Shown here piece after piece: positions 7,785 through 15,191 of a stretch of 42,528 bases of DNA. The stretch is from NCBI GenBank assembly GCA_035646375.1, contig DASRPM010000069.1, forward strand, positions 1-42,528. The letters run 5' to 3'. The position numbers were made by a program, and so were the translations under genes. Numbering within the stretch: position 1 is the stretch's first letter; every line of letters begins with the position of its first letter. This DNA comes from DASYRM01 sp035646375 (lineage in GTDB: Bacteria > Acidobacteriota > Vicinamibacteria > Vicinamibacterales > UBA2999). The notes under the pieces were generated by a model that was given only the letters and a program-made list of their open reading frames with translations, did not search any database and had not been told where the DNA came from.

Positions 7785-9087
7785 TCCGCTCGACTTCGAG
7801 GCACGCACCTATCGCAGGGTGACGTGGCGGCTGCTGCCGTTCCTGTTCCTCTGCTACATCCTCGCGTATCTCGATCGCGTGAACGTCGGGTTCGCGCGGC
7901 TGCAGATGCAGGCGGACCTCGGCCTGTCGGACACCGCCTACGGCATCGGCGCCGGGATGTTCTTCATCGGCTACTTCTTCTTCGAGGTGCCGAGCAACCT
8001 GCTGCTGCGGCGCATCGGGGCGCGCGTGTGGATCGCCCGCATCATGGTTCTGTGGGGCCTCATCTCCTCGGGCATGATGTTCACCAACAGCCAGACCACG
8101 TTCTACGTGCTGCGCTTCCTGCTCGGCGTCGCCGAAGCGGGGTTCTTCCCCGGGATCATCCTCTACCTCACGTTCTGGTACACCCGCGCGCATCGCGCGC
8201 GCATGGTGGCGCTCTTCATGACCGCGATCGCGCTCGCCGGCGTGTTCGGCGGGCCGGTCTCGGGCCTGATCATGGACCGCATGGGCGGCGTCGGCGGGCT
8301 GCGCAACTGGGAGTGGCTCTACCTGCTCGAGGGGCTGCCGTCGGTCGTCGTCGGCTTCCTCGTGCTGGTCTATCTCGACGACGGTCCGGAGCGCGCCTCG
8401 TGGCTAACCGCCGAGCAGAAGGCGCTGATCGCCCGGCGTCTCGCGGAGGAGGAGGCGCTGAAGGCCGCCGACGGCCGCCACGCGCAGCACATCGGCGACG
8501 TGTTCCGCAACCCGGCCGTGTGGGTGTTGAGCCTGATCTACTTCGGCGCCGTCATGGGCAACTACGGCGTCACCTTCTGGCTGCCGCAGATCATCCGGGA
8601 GACGATCACGACGAGCCCGTGGCGCATCGGCCTGGTGTCGATGATCCCGTGGGGCGTGGCGGCCGTGACGGCGGTGATCGTCGGCGCCAGCTCCGATCGG
8701 CACCAGGAGCGCCGATGGCATATCGCGACCGGCGCGGCCATCGGCTCCGTCGCCTTTGCCCTCTCCGGCGTCCCCGGGATCTCCGGCTGGACCGGCCTCG
8801 CGTTCCTGACGATCGCCACGGCCGGGATGATGTCCACCATGACCACCTTCTGGTCGTTGCCCACCGCCATCCTGTCCGGCAACGCGGCCGCCGCGGGTAT
8901 CGCGTGGATCAACTCGCTGGGCAACCTCTCGGGCTACGTGAGCCCGTTCGTGCTCGGCGCCATCCGCGATGCCACGCGCGACGCCGCGCATCCCAACGGC
9001 AACATGTTCCTGGCGCTGCTGGTGCTGGCGTTCTCGCTGTTCATGGCCGGCGTGCTGACGCTGGTCGTGACGAGAAGACGGGTCTAA
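7747..9087 (+). CDS. MFS transporter, anion:cation symporter (ACS) type
   Basis: A 446-residue inner-membrane transporter with about twelve hydrophobic segments in two six-helix halves joined by a charged loop (about residues 215-255). The first loop sequence YLDRVNVGFA and the FFIGYFFFEVPSNLLLRRIG stretch are typical of the ACS family, which takes up organic anions such as tartrate, hexuronates or phthalate-like acids. It overlaps the acyl-CoA synthetase by 38 nt if ATG 7747 is used; in-frame GTG 7777 would cut the overlap to 8 nt. The pairing suggests uptake of a carboxylate that the synthetase activates, an inference from position. The TAA stop lies inside a palindrome shared with the convergent tyrA. 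Confidence 0.87.
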   Translation: MTSPPTHRAGVADPLDFEARTYRRVTWRLLPFLFLCYILAYLDRVNVGFARLQMQADLGLSDTAYGIGAGMFFIGYFFFEVPSNLLLRRIGARVWIARIMVLWGLISSGMMFTNSQTTFYVLRFLLGVAEAGFFPGIILYLTFWYTRAHRARMVALFMTAIALAGVFGGPVSGLIMDRMGGVGGLRNWEWLYLLEGLPSVVVGFLVLVYLDDGPERASWLTAEQKALIARRLAEEEALKAADGRHAQHIGDVFRNPAVWVLSLIYFGAVMGNYGVTFWLPQIIRETITTSPWRIGLVSMIPWGVAAVTAVIVGASSDRHQERRWHIATGAAIGSVAFALSGVPGISGWTGLAFLTIATAGMMSTMTTFWSLPTAILSGNAAAAGIAWINSLGNLSGYVSPFVLGAIRDATRDAAHPNGNMFLALLVLAFSLFMAGVLTLVVTRRRV

Positions 9088-9094
9088 AGACCCG
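9079..9094. repeat. Palindrome holding the stops of two convergent genes
   Basis: Arms CGGGTCT and AGACCCG (perfect 7-bp stem) are separated by AA. The central CTAA gives TAA to the plus-strand MFS gene (9085-9087) and TAG to the minus-strand tyrA-DUF952 gene (9086-9084). The genes overlap tail to tail by 4 bp. There is no long T-tract, so it is not a classical terminator. Confidence 0.8.
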
Positions 9095-10307
9095 CCACGT
9101 CGAACGTGCCGTCGGGCGACGGGACCATCGGCGTCACCTCCACCACGGCGCTCACCGGCAGCGGACCGTAGATGTGCGGGAAGCGCGTGGTGCCGCCTTC
9201 GAGGTTCTCGCGGCGGACCTCCGCCCCCACCGCGGCCTCGTCCACGTGCAGCAGCACCAGATCCGTCCGGCCCCGAAAGCGCGTGTTCGCCACCCAGGTC
9301 ACCTGCTCGGCCTGCGAACAGTGGATGAACCCCTCGGCCCGCAGCGAGTCGGCGGTGTAGGTGCCCGCTGTCAGAGCCTCGTCCCACGCCGCGCGCGTCG
9401 TGATGTGAAAGATGCGCGGCATCAGGGCACCGGTTCCCGTGCGGGGACGATCCTGCGCCAGCAGCTCGGCGCGCCACCGCGCGGCGCCGCTGAACACGGC
9501 CTCGAGCGCCTCGCCGCGGTGCAGGTCCGCGCGCAGGTCGTTCAACCGATCGATGAGCTGATCGAGCGCGCCGCTGATCGCGTCGGCGTTGGTGGCGCAG
9601 ATGTCCCGCCAGACGCCGGCGGGGCTCGAGGCGAGGCGGGTGGTGTCGCTCAGGCCGCGGCCGGCCACCGCCAGCCCCTCGCGGGCCACCGCGCCCCCCA
9701 CCGCGTCCATGAGCGCGCTGGCCACCAGCTGCGGCAGATGGCTGACGAACGCCATGACCCGATCGTGCTCGGCAGGGTCCATCACGACGGCCCGCGCACC
9801 CAGCGCCGCCACGAGCTGGCGCAGCGCCGCCACGGCGCCGGCGTCGGCGCCGGGAGGCGGCGTCAGAATCCACGGGCGGTTCTCGAAGAGATCGCGGCGG
9901 GCGAAGCCGAATCCGCCCCGCTCGGCGCCGCCGATCGGATGGCCGCCGACGAACCGCGCGCCGGCCGGAAGCCGCCGCGCCGCGCCCACGATGTCGCGCT
10001 TGGTGCCGCCGACGTCGGTGATGACGGCGGTGCCGAGCACCCGCGCCGGAACCTCGGTGAGCAGCCGAGCGTTCTGGCGCACCGGCGCCGCCAGCACCAC
10101 GAGGTCGGCCTCGCCAAGGGCGCTCATCGACGCCAGCCCCTCGTCGATGGCGCCGCTGCTGCGCGCGTGCGTCAGCACCGACGGCGTGTCGATGCCGGCG
10201 ATGTGCACCGACGGCCAGCGGTCGCGGATCGCCAGCGCCATCGACCCGCCAATCAGGCCGATGCCGGCAATCGCGACGCGGCGAAACGGCGGCTCGGTTC
10301 CAGGCAA
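9084..10307 (-). CDS. tyrA: Prephenate dehydrogenase fused to a DUF952 domain
   Basis: A 407-residue protein and the last gene of the aromatic supraoperon. Residues 9-290 are an NAD(P)-dependent prephenate dehydrogenase (prephenate to 4-hydroxyphenylpyruvate, tyrosine branch): Rossmann motif AGIGLIGGS (14-22), GGHPIGGAERGGF (121-133) and conserved histidines 181 and 190 (SHLPQ). Residues 296-400 are a complete DUF952 domain: HITTRAAW, EGFIHCS (325-331), ENLEGG and PHIYGPLP. No stop or frameshift separates them. An internal ATG at residue 296 (9422) has no clear ribosome site, so a fusion is most likely. The start is TTG 10307 preceded by AAGGAC. The DUF952 function is unknown; a simple regulatory ACT domain is not present. 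Confidence 0.88.
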   Translation of the reverse strand: MPGTEPPFRRVAIAGIGLIGGSMALAIRDRWPSVHIAGIDTPSVLTHARSSGAIDEGLASMSALGEADLVVLAAPVRQNARLLTEVPARVLGTAVITDVGGTKRDIVGAARRLPAGARFVGGHPIGGAERGGFGFARRDLFENRPWILTPPPGADAGAVAALRQLVAALGARAVVMDPAEHDRVMAFVSHLPQLVASALMDAVGGAVAREGLAVAGRGLSDTTRLASSPAGVWRDICATNADAISGALDQLIDRLNDLRADLHRGEALEAVFSGAARWRAELLAQDRPRTGTGALMPRIFHITTRAAWDEALTAGTYTADSLRAEGFIHCSQAEQVTWVANTRFRGRTDLVLLHVDEAAVGAEVRRENLEGGTTRFPHIYGPLPVSAVVEVTPMVPSPDGTFDVAGL

Positions 10308-10312
10308 CGACG

Positions 10313-10340
10313 TCCTTGGTCCTTGGTTCCTGGTCCTTGG
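10313..10340. repeat. Perfect-period 7-nt tandem repeat (TCCTTGG)
   Basis: Four contiguous 7-nt units, TCCTTGG, TCCTTGG, TTCCTGG and TCCTTGG, fill almost all of the 33-bp gap between aroF and tyrA. On the minus strand they read as repeated CCAAGGA, so the last copies provide the AAGGAC ribosome site of tyrA. Confidence 0.8.
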
Positions 10341-11387
10341 CTAGCGGATCCAGCCGTGGCGCGCGGTGGTGTCCACGCAGATGCTGCGGCCGATGGCCGG
10401 CGCGATGATGCGCAGCTCCGCCATCACGCGGTCGAATTGCGCCGGGAACATCGACTGCGCGCCGTCGCTCAGCGCCCGATCGGGATCGTGGTGCACCTCG
10501 ATGATGAGCCCGTCCACGCCGGCGGCCACCGCGGCGCGCGCCATCGGCGCCACCATGTCGCGCCGGCCGGCGCCGTGGCTCGGATCCGCCACGATCGGCA
10601 GGTGGCTCAGCTTCTTGACGACCGGGATCGCCGACACGTCGAACGTGTTGCGCGTGGCGGTCTCGAAGGTGCGGATGCCGCGCTCGCACAGGATCACGTC
10701 GCCGTTGCCGCCGGCCAGGATGTACTCGGCCGACAGCAGCCATTCCTCGATGGTGGCGGAGATGCCGCGCTTGAGGAGCACGGGCTTGCGCGCACGCCCC
10801 AGCTCGCGGAGCAGCGTGAAGTTCTGCATGTTGCGCGCGCCCACCTGGAAGATGTCCGAGTACTTGCCGATCAGCTCGATCTGGCTGATGTCCATCACCT
10901 CGGAGATGAGCTTCAGATCGTGGCGATCGGCGGCGTCACGCAACATCACCAGCCCCGGCTCGCCGAGGCCCTGAAAACTGTACGGCGAGCTGCGCGGCTT
11001 GAACGCGCCGCCGCGGAGAATCTTGGCGCCGGCCCGTTTGACGGCGGCGGCCGCCGCCTCGACCTGCGCCGGCGTCTCGGCCGAGCACGGCCCCGCCATG
11101 ACGATCACCTCGTCGCCGCCGATGCGCACGTCGCCCACCGACACCACCGTGTCCTCGGGCTTGAAGGTGCGGCTCGCCAGCTTGTAGGGCTCGCTGATGC
11201 GCAGCACCTCGTGCACGCCGTCGAGGATGCCGATGAGGCCGGGGTCGATCTTGTTGGTACCGACGACGCCAAGGACCGTGCGCGTCGCTCCCGACGAGCG
11301 ATGCACGTCCATCCCCAGCTCGATCAGCCGCGCGATGACGGCGTCGACCTGTTCCTCCGTCGCGCGTTCCTGCATGACCACTACCAT
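10341..11387 (-). CDS. aroF: 3-deoxy-7-phosphoheptulonate (DAHP) synthase, type I-beta
   Basis: A 348-residue enzyme that condenses phosphoenolpyruvate and erythrose 4-phosphate to DAHP, the first step of aromatic biosynthesis. Residues 1-70 form a ferredoxin-like regulatory domain as in I-beta enzymes. The TIM-barrel part has MAGPCSAE (near 95-102), GGAFKPRSSPYSFQG, LLKRGISATIEEW and DPSHGAGRRD, matching metal and substrate sites. ATG 11387 has a strong GGGGAG ribosome site, which is itself the end of a 9-nt array on the opposite strand. Within the operon it lies directly after chorismate mutase, with which such domains are often fused in other bacteria. No separate prephenate dehydratase or aroB/aroA is seen here. 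Confidence 0.95.
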   Translation of the reverse strand: MVVVMQERATEEQVDAVIARLIELGMDVHRSSGATRTVLGVVGTNKIDPGLIGILDGVHEVLRISEPYKLASRTFKPEDTVVSVGDVRIGGDEVIVMAGPCSAETPAQVEAAAAAVKRAGAKILRGGAFKPRSSPYSFQGLGEPGLVMLRDAADRHDLKLISEVMDISQIELIGKYSDIFQVGARNMQNFTLLRELGRARKPVLLKRGISATIEEWLLSAEYILAGGNGDVILCERGIRTFETATRNTFDVSAIPVVKKLSHLPIVADPSHGAGRRDMVAPMARAAVAAGVDGLIIEVHHDPDRALSDGAQSMFPAQFDRVMAELRIIAPAIGRSICVDTTARHGWIR

Positions 11388-11396
11388 GACGTTCTC

Positions 11397-11432
11397 CCCA
11401 CTCCGCCTACCCTGCCCACTCCGCCCACTCCG
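11397..11432. repeat. 9-nt tandem array between aroQ and aroF
   Basis: Four units (CCCACTCCG, CCTACCCTG, CCCACTCCG, CCCACTCCG) with exact 9-nt period fill the only sizeable gap (60 bp) inside the operon. On the transcribed strand the array is purine-rich, and its last bases form the aroF ribosome site. Confidence 0.7.
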
Positions 11433-11447
11433 CCACGCGCGCCGCCA

Positions 11448-11750
11448 TCAGACGTCCTGGCGGCGCTCTGCTTGGTGTCTCTCGGCACGGCGAGCCTCGT
11501 CGATGATGCGTTCGAAAATCCGGACCACGGCTTCGGCCGTGAGCGGCCCGGCGAGCTCGGTGGCCGCCGTGCGGACGCTCGCCAGCACCTGCGCCTCGCG
11601 GTCCGGCTGATAGACCGCCAGACCGATGTCGTGCTTCAACCGGCCGACCTCCACCGCGCACGCCACGCGCACGTTGAGCAGCCGCACCAGCTGCTGGTCG
11701 ATGACGTCAATCCGGTTGCGGAGTTCCTCGATCGTCAGGCCGTCAGCCAA
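11448..11750 (-). CDS. aroQ: Chorismate mutase, AroQ class
   Basis: A 100-residue all-helical chorismate mutase (chorismate to prephenate) that opens the Phe/Tyr branch. The AroQ pattern is clear: ELRNRIDVIDQQLVRLLNVR at the N-terminus (active-site Arg near 13 and 28), VGRLKHD with Lys39, then the YQPDREAQVLASV helix. The length is typical of a monofunctional enzyme. The start is TTG 11750, overlapping trpA by 16 nt; no ATG is available before the conserved helix. Its position between trpA and aroF puts Phe/Tyr synthesis under the same transcript as tryptophan. Confidence 0.9.
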   Translation of the reverse strand: MADGLTIEELRNRIDVIDQQLVRLLNVRVACAVEVGRLKHDIGLAVYQPDREAQVLASVRTAATELAGPLTAEAVVRIFERIIDEARRAERHQAERRQDV

Positions 11751-12520
11751 CGCACGTACTCCTCGACACGCGTTTCCAGGTCGGCCGAGGCCCCGGCCTC
11801 GGCAATGACGTTCACGAGCGCGCTGCCCACCACGGCGGCATCGGCCCAGCGCCCCACCTCGCGCACGTGCTCCGGCGTGGAGATGCCGAAGCCGAGCGCC
11901 ACCGGCAGGCCGCTGACCGCGCGGATGCGCCGCACCATGTCCTCGGCGCCGTCGGCGATCTGATCGCGCACGCCGGTCACGCCAAGACGGGAAATGGCAT
12001 AGAGGAAGCCGCTGCCGACGGATGCCGCCTTCCGGAGCCGTTCATCGGTCGTGGTCGGGCTGAGCAGCAGGATTGTATCAATGCCCCTCGACTCGAGCAG
12101 CGCGCGGAAGTCGCCGGCTTCCTCGAGCGGCAGGTCGAGCACCAGCACGCCGTCCACGCCCGCCGCCTTCGCGCGATCGGCGAACCGCTCGGGGCCCAGC
12201 CGCATGATCGGATTGGCGTAGCTGAAGATCACGATCCCGGCCCGGATCTCGGCGCGCACCGACGCGATGAGATCCAGCACGCCGGACAGCGTCGTGCCGG
12301 CGGCGAGCGCCCGTTCCGTGGCGCGCTGGATGACGGGACCGTCCGCCAGCGGATCCGAGAACGGCACACCGACCTCGATGACCGTGGCGCCGGCACGGTC
12401 GAGCGCGCGCAGGACGCCGGCGGTGCGCTGGAGCGTCGGATCGCCCGCGGTGACGTAGGTCACGAGCCCCGGCCGGCCCGCGGCCTTGGCCTGTGCGAAC
12501 GCGCCGGCGAGCCGGCTCAT
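11735..12520 (-). CDS. trpA: Tryptophan synthase alpha subunit
   Basis: A 261-residue TIM barrel that cleaves indole-3-glycerol phosphate to indole and glyceraldehyde 3-phosphate and passes indole to TrpB. Catalytic Glu49 (IEVGVPFSDP) and Asp60 (PLADGP) are present, as are the YANPIMRLG and GFGISTPEHV phosphate-binding segments. Length is normal. The ATG at 12520 overlaps the trpB stop in an ATGA junction, implying translational coupling for the 1:1 complex. Confidence 0.97.
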   Translation of the reverse strand: MSRLAGAFAQAKAAGRPGLVTYVTAGDPTLQRTAGVLRALDRAGATVIEVGVPFSDPLADGPVIQRATERALAAGTTLSGVLDLIASVRAEIRAGIVIFSYANPIMRLGPERFADRAKAAGVDGVLVLDLPLEEAGDFRALLESRGIDTILLLSPTTTDERLRKAASVGSGFLYAISRLGVTGVRDQIADGAEDMVRRIRAVSGLPVALGFGISTPEHVREVGRWADAAVVGSALVNVIAEAGASADLETRVEEYVRWLTA

Positions 12521-13740
12521 AGCGCCTCCGCCACGCTCGCCACGTCCTTGTCGCCGCGGCCCGACAGGTTCACGAGCACGACCGCCTCGCGCGGCAGCGT
12601 TCCCGCTATCGCCATGATGTGCGCGATCGCGTGCGCGGACTCGAGCGCGGGGATGATGCCTTCGCAACGCGCCAGTGCCTTGAATCCGTCGAGCGCCTGC
12701 CCGTCGGTGGCAAACGCGTACTCCGTGCGCCCCTGATCGCGCAGCCACGCGTGCTCGGGGCCCACGGCCGCGTAGTCGAGGCCGGCGGAGATCGAGTGCG
12801 TGAGCTCGATGTTGCCCGCCTCGTCCTGCAACACGTAGGTGCGCGTCCCCTGCAGCACGCCCATGCTGCCGCCGGCAAAGCGCGCGGCGTGCCTCCCCGG
12901 TGCAATCTTCTCGCCGCCGGCCTCGACGCCGATCAAGCGTACGCCGCGATCGTCGAGGAAGCCGTCGAAGATCCCGATGGCATTGCTGCCGCCGCCGACG
13001 CAGGCGATGACGACGTCGGGCAGCTGTCCCACCTGATCGAGCATCTGCCGCCGCGCCTCGCGGCCGATGACCGACTGGAACTCGCGAACCATCAGCGGGT
13101 AGGGATGCGGCCCGAGCGCCGAGCCCAGCACATAGGCGGTGTCGGTGACGTGCGCCACCCAGTCGCGCATCGCCTCGTTGATGGCGTCCTTGAGCGTCTT
13201 GCTGCCCGAGTCCACCTGGACGACGGACGCGCCGAGCAGGCGCATGCGGACCACGTTCAGCGCCTGGCGCCGCATGTCCTCGGCGCCCATGTAGACGTGG
13301 CACTCGAGCCCGAGCAGCGCGCAGGCGGTGGCGGTGGCCACGCCGTGCTGCCCGGCGCCGGTCTCGGCGACGATGCGTCGCTTCCCCATCTGCCGCGCGA
13401 GGAGCGCCTGCCCGAGCGCGTTGTTGATCTTGTGCGCGCCGGTGTGCGTGAGATCCTCGCGCTTCAGGAAGATTCGCAGGCCGGGCGCGCCGCACGCCTC
13501 GGCGGCCAGGCGGCGGGTCTCGTAGAGCGGCGTGGGACGGCCGACGTAGGTGGCCAGCAGCCCGGCCAGCTCGCCCTGGAAACGCTCGTCGGTCCGCGCC
13601 GCCAGGTAGCCGGCGGTCAGCTCCTCGATCGGGGCCACCAGCGTCTCGGGCACGAAGCGCCCGCCGTACTCGCCGAAGTAGCCGCGCGCATCCGGATCCC
13701 GACGCCCGAACACCGGTCTCTGTGTTGCTTCTGCTTTCAC
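12517..13740 (-). CDS. trpB: Tryptophan synthase beta subunit
   Basis: A 407-residue PLP enzyme that joins indole and serine to give tryptophan. PLP lysine is Lys104 (GAHKINNALGQ), with catalytic Glu126 in ETGAGQHG and the phosphate-binding CVGGGSNAIG. The sequence is the standard TrpB1 type that pairs with TrpA, not the stand-alone TrpB2. Start is GTG 13740. A palindrome at 13754-13775 separates it from trpF by a 21-bp gap. Confidence 0.97.
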   Translation of the reverse strand: MKAEATQRPVFGRRDPDARGYFGEYGGRFVPETLVAPIEELTAGYLAARTDERFQGELAGLLATYVGRPTPLYETRRLAAEACGAPGLRIFLKREDLTHTGAHKINNALGQALLARQMGKRRIVAETGAGQHGVATATACALLGLECHVYMGAEDMRRQALNVVRMRLLGASVVQVDSGSKTLKDAINEAMRDWVAHVTDTAYVLGSALGPHPYPLMVREFQSVIGREARRQMLDQVGQLPDVVIACVGGGSNAIGIFDGFLDDRGVRLIGVEAGGEKIAPGRHAARFAGGSMGVLQGTRTYVLQDEAGNIELTHSISAGLDYAAVGPEHAWLRDQGRTEYAFATDGQALDGFKALARCEGIIPALESAHAIAHIMAIAGTLPREAVVLVNLSGRGDKDVASVAEAL

Positions 13741-13753
13741 GTTCGCCTCATGC

Positions 13754-13775
13754 AGGGCGGCCTAAAGGCCGCCCT
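13754..13775. repeat. Palindrome containing the trpF stop codon
   Basis: Arms AGGGCGGCCT and AGGCCGCCCT (perfect 10-bp stem) flank AA. On the minus strand the centre reads CTTTAG, and its TAG is the trpF stop (13764-13762). It has the same layout as the palindromes at 9079 and 35121. It lies inside the operon, so it is unlikely to be a strong terminator; it may stabilise the transcript or tune distal expression. Confidence 0.75.
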
Positions 13776-14376
13776 CTACAAAAGCCTTCTTCGCGGTCTC
13801 GAGGAACCGCGAGACCTTCTCCGGGTCCTTGCGGCCCGGCGCCATCTCCACCCCCGACGACACGTCCACGCCGAAGGGGCGGACGGTGGCAATCGCCTCG
13901 GCCACGTTGCCGGGCGTCAGCCCGCCGGCCAGCACCGTCCTCCGCCGGCCCGCGACGGCCGCCGCCTTGTGCCAATCGACGCGCCGGCCGGTGCCGCCGC
14001 GCGCGGCATCCGACACCGCGTCGAGCACGAGCGTCGCGGTCGGCCACGCGTCGACGTCCAGGCCGTCCACGCCCGCCGCGCGCAACAGCGGCATCTTCAG
14101 CGCCGCCGCGTACTGCTGCGGCTCGTCGCCGTGCAGCTGCACGATGCGGATTCCGGTGTGCGCCACCACCGCCACGATCTCTTCGAGCGGCACGTTGACG
14201 AACACGCCGACGACCGGCACGCTGGCCGGCACCGCCTCGACGATGTCTCTGGCGCGATCGGCGCTGACGCACCGCGGGCTCGACGGCGCGAACACGACGC
14301 CCAGTGCAGTGGCGCCTGCAGCCGCCGCCTGCACCGCGTCCGCTTCCGTCGTCAGCCCGCAGATCTTCAGGAACAT
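13762..14376 (-). CDS. trpF: Phosphoribosylanthranilate isomerase
   Basis: A 204-residue TIM barrel catalysing the Amadori rearrangement of phosphoribosylanthranilate to CdRP. General base Cys6 is in KICGLT, and the acid Asp is in GVDVSSGVE near residue 174; LAGGLTPGNV and QLHGDE are also conserved. Its start ATG 14376 overlaps trpC by 10 nt. The last residues (EGGL) and stop are encoded by one arm of a palindrome, so the C-terminal end may have been shaped by insertion of that element. Confidence 0.96.
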   Translation of the reverse strand: MFLKICGLTTEADAVQAAAAGATALGVVFAPSSPRCVSADRARDIVEAVPASVPVVGVFVNVPLEEIVAVVAHTGIRIVQLHGDEPQQYAAALKMPLLRAAGVDGLDVDAWPTATLVLDAVSDAARGGTGRRVDWHKAAAVAGRRRTVLAGGLTPGNVAEAIATVRPFGVDVSSGVEMAPGRKDPEKVSRFLETAKKAFVEGGL

Positions 14377-15191
14377 GGCTGGCGAGCAGCGCCAATGAGC
14401 AGACGAATCGCGGCCGCCGGATCGGGGTCGGTCATGAACCGCTCGCCAATCAGGAACGCGCCGTAGCCTGCGGCCGCGAGCTGCTCGAGATCCGCCCTCG
14501 ACTGCAGGCCGCTCTCGCTCACCGCCACGACGCCCGTCGGCATCCGCGCGGCGAGCTCGTCGGACGCCTTCACGTCCACCTGCAGCGTGCGCAGGTTGCG
14601 GTTGTTGACACCGATGATGCGCGCGCCGCTGCCGATCGCGCGCGTCAACTCGTCGTCGTCGTGCACCTCGACGAGCGTGGCGAGCCCCAGCTGCCACGCG
14701 CGCGCCTGCAGCGACTCGAGCGACGTCTGATCGAGCGCCGCGACGATCAGCAGAACCGCGTCGGCGCCGCTGGCGCGCGCCTCGAAGAGCTGGTACTCGT
14801 CCACCACGAAATCCTTGCGCAGCAGCGGCACGTCCACCGCCGCGCGCACGGCCCGCAGATGCGCCAGCGCGCCGTCGAAGAACGTCGGCTCGGTGAGCAC
14901 GGAGATGGCCGCGGCGCCGCCGCCGGCATACGCCCGGGCAATCCGCACCGGGTCGTACTCGGCCGCCAGCACGCCGCGCGACGGCGAGCGGCGTTTGCAC
15001 TCCGCGATGACGTTGAAGCCGTCCGGCCGGCGCAGGCGCGACTCGAAGAGATCGCCGCGCGGCGAGGCCGACGCGGCCCGCCGCTCGAGCGTCTCGAGCG
15101 GCTCCTGCGCGCGGCGCGACGCGGTGATGCGCTGCGTCGCGGCGACGATCGTGGCCAGCAGGTCTGGACCGGCGCTCGTGGCCGCGCTCAT
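14367..15191 (-). CDS. trpC: Indole-3-glycerol-phosphate synthase
   Basis: A 274-residue TIM barrel that closes the indole ring by decarboxylating CdRP. Glu64 and Lys66 in IAECKRRSPSRG, LLRKDFVVDEYQ with the catalytic lysine, VNNRNLRTL and SESGL are all present. It is separate from TrpF, unlike the enterobacterial fusion. The start ATG 15191 overlaps the trpD stop by 4 nt. Confidence 0.97.
   Translation of the reverse strand: MSAATSAGPDLLATIVAATQRITASRRAQEPLETLERRAASASPRGDLFESRLRRPDGFNVIAECKRRSPSRGVLAAEYDPVRIARAYAGGGAAAISVLTEPTFFDGALAHLRAVRAAVDVPLLRKDFVVDEYQLFEARASGADAVLLIVAALDQTSLESLQARAWQLGLATLVEVHDDDELTRAIGSGARIIGVNNRNLRTLQVDVKASDELAARMPTGVVAVSESGLQSRADLEQLAAAGYGAFLIGERFMTDPDPAAAIRLLIGAARQPCS

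Noticed and set aside
9079..9094. Palindrome as a classical rho-independent terminator
   Set aside because: The stem is only 7 bp and no T-tract follows on either strand.
9390..9440. Frameshift or sequencing error joining tyrA and DUF952
   Set aside because: The frame is continuous and both domains are complete with a short natural linker, so a true fusion is simpler.
7824..11963. A very long plus-strand open frame (1379 codons)
   Set aside because: It runs antisense or out of frame to MFS, tyrA, aroF and trpA, all with clear motifs, and is R/H/G-rich as expected of a GC-rich shadow frame.
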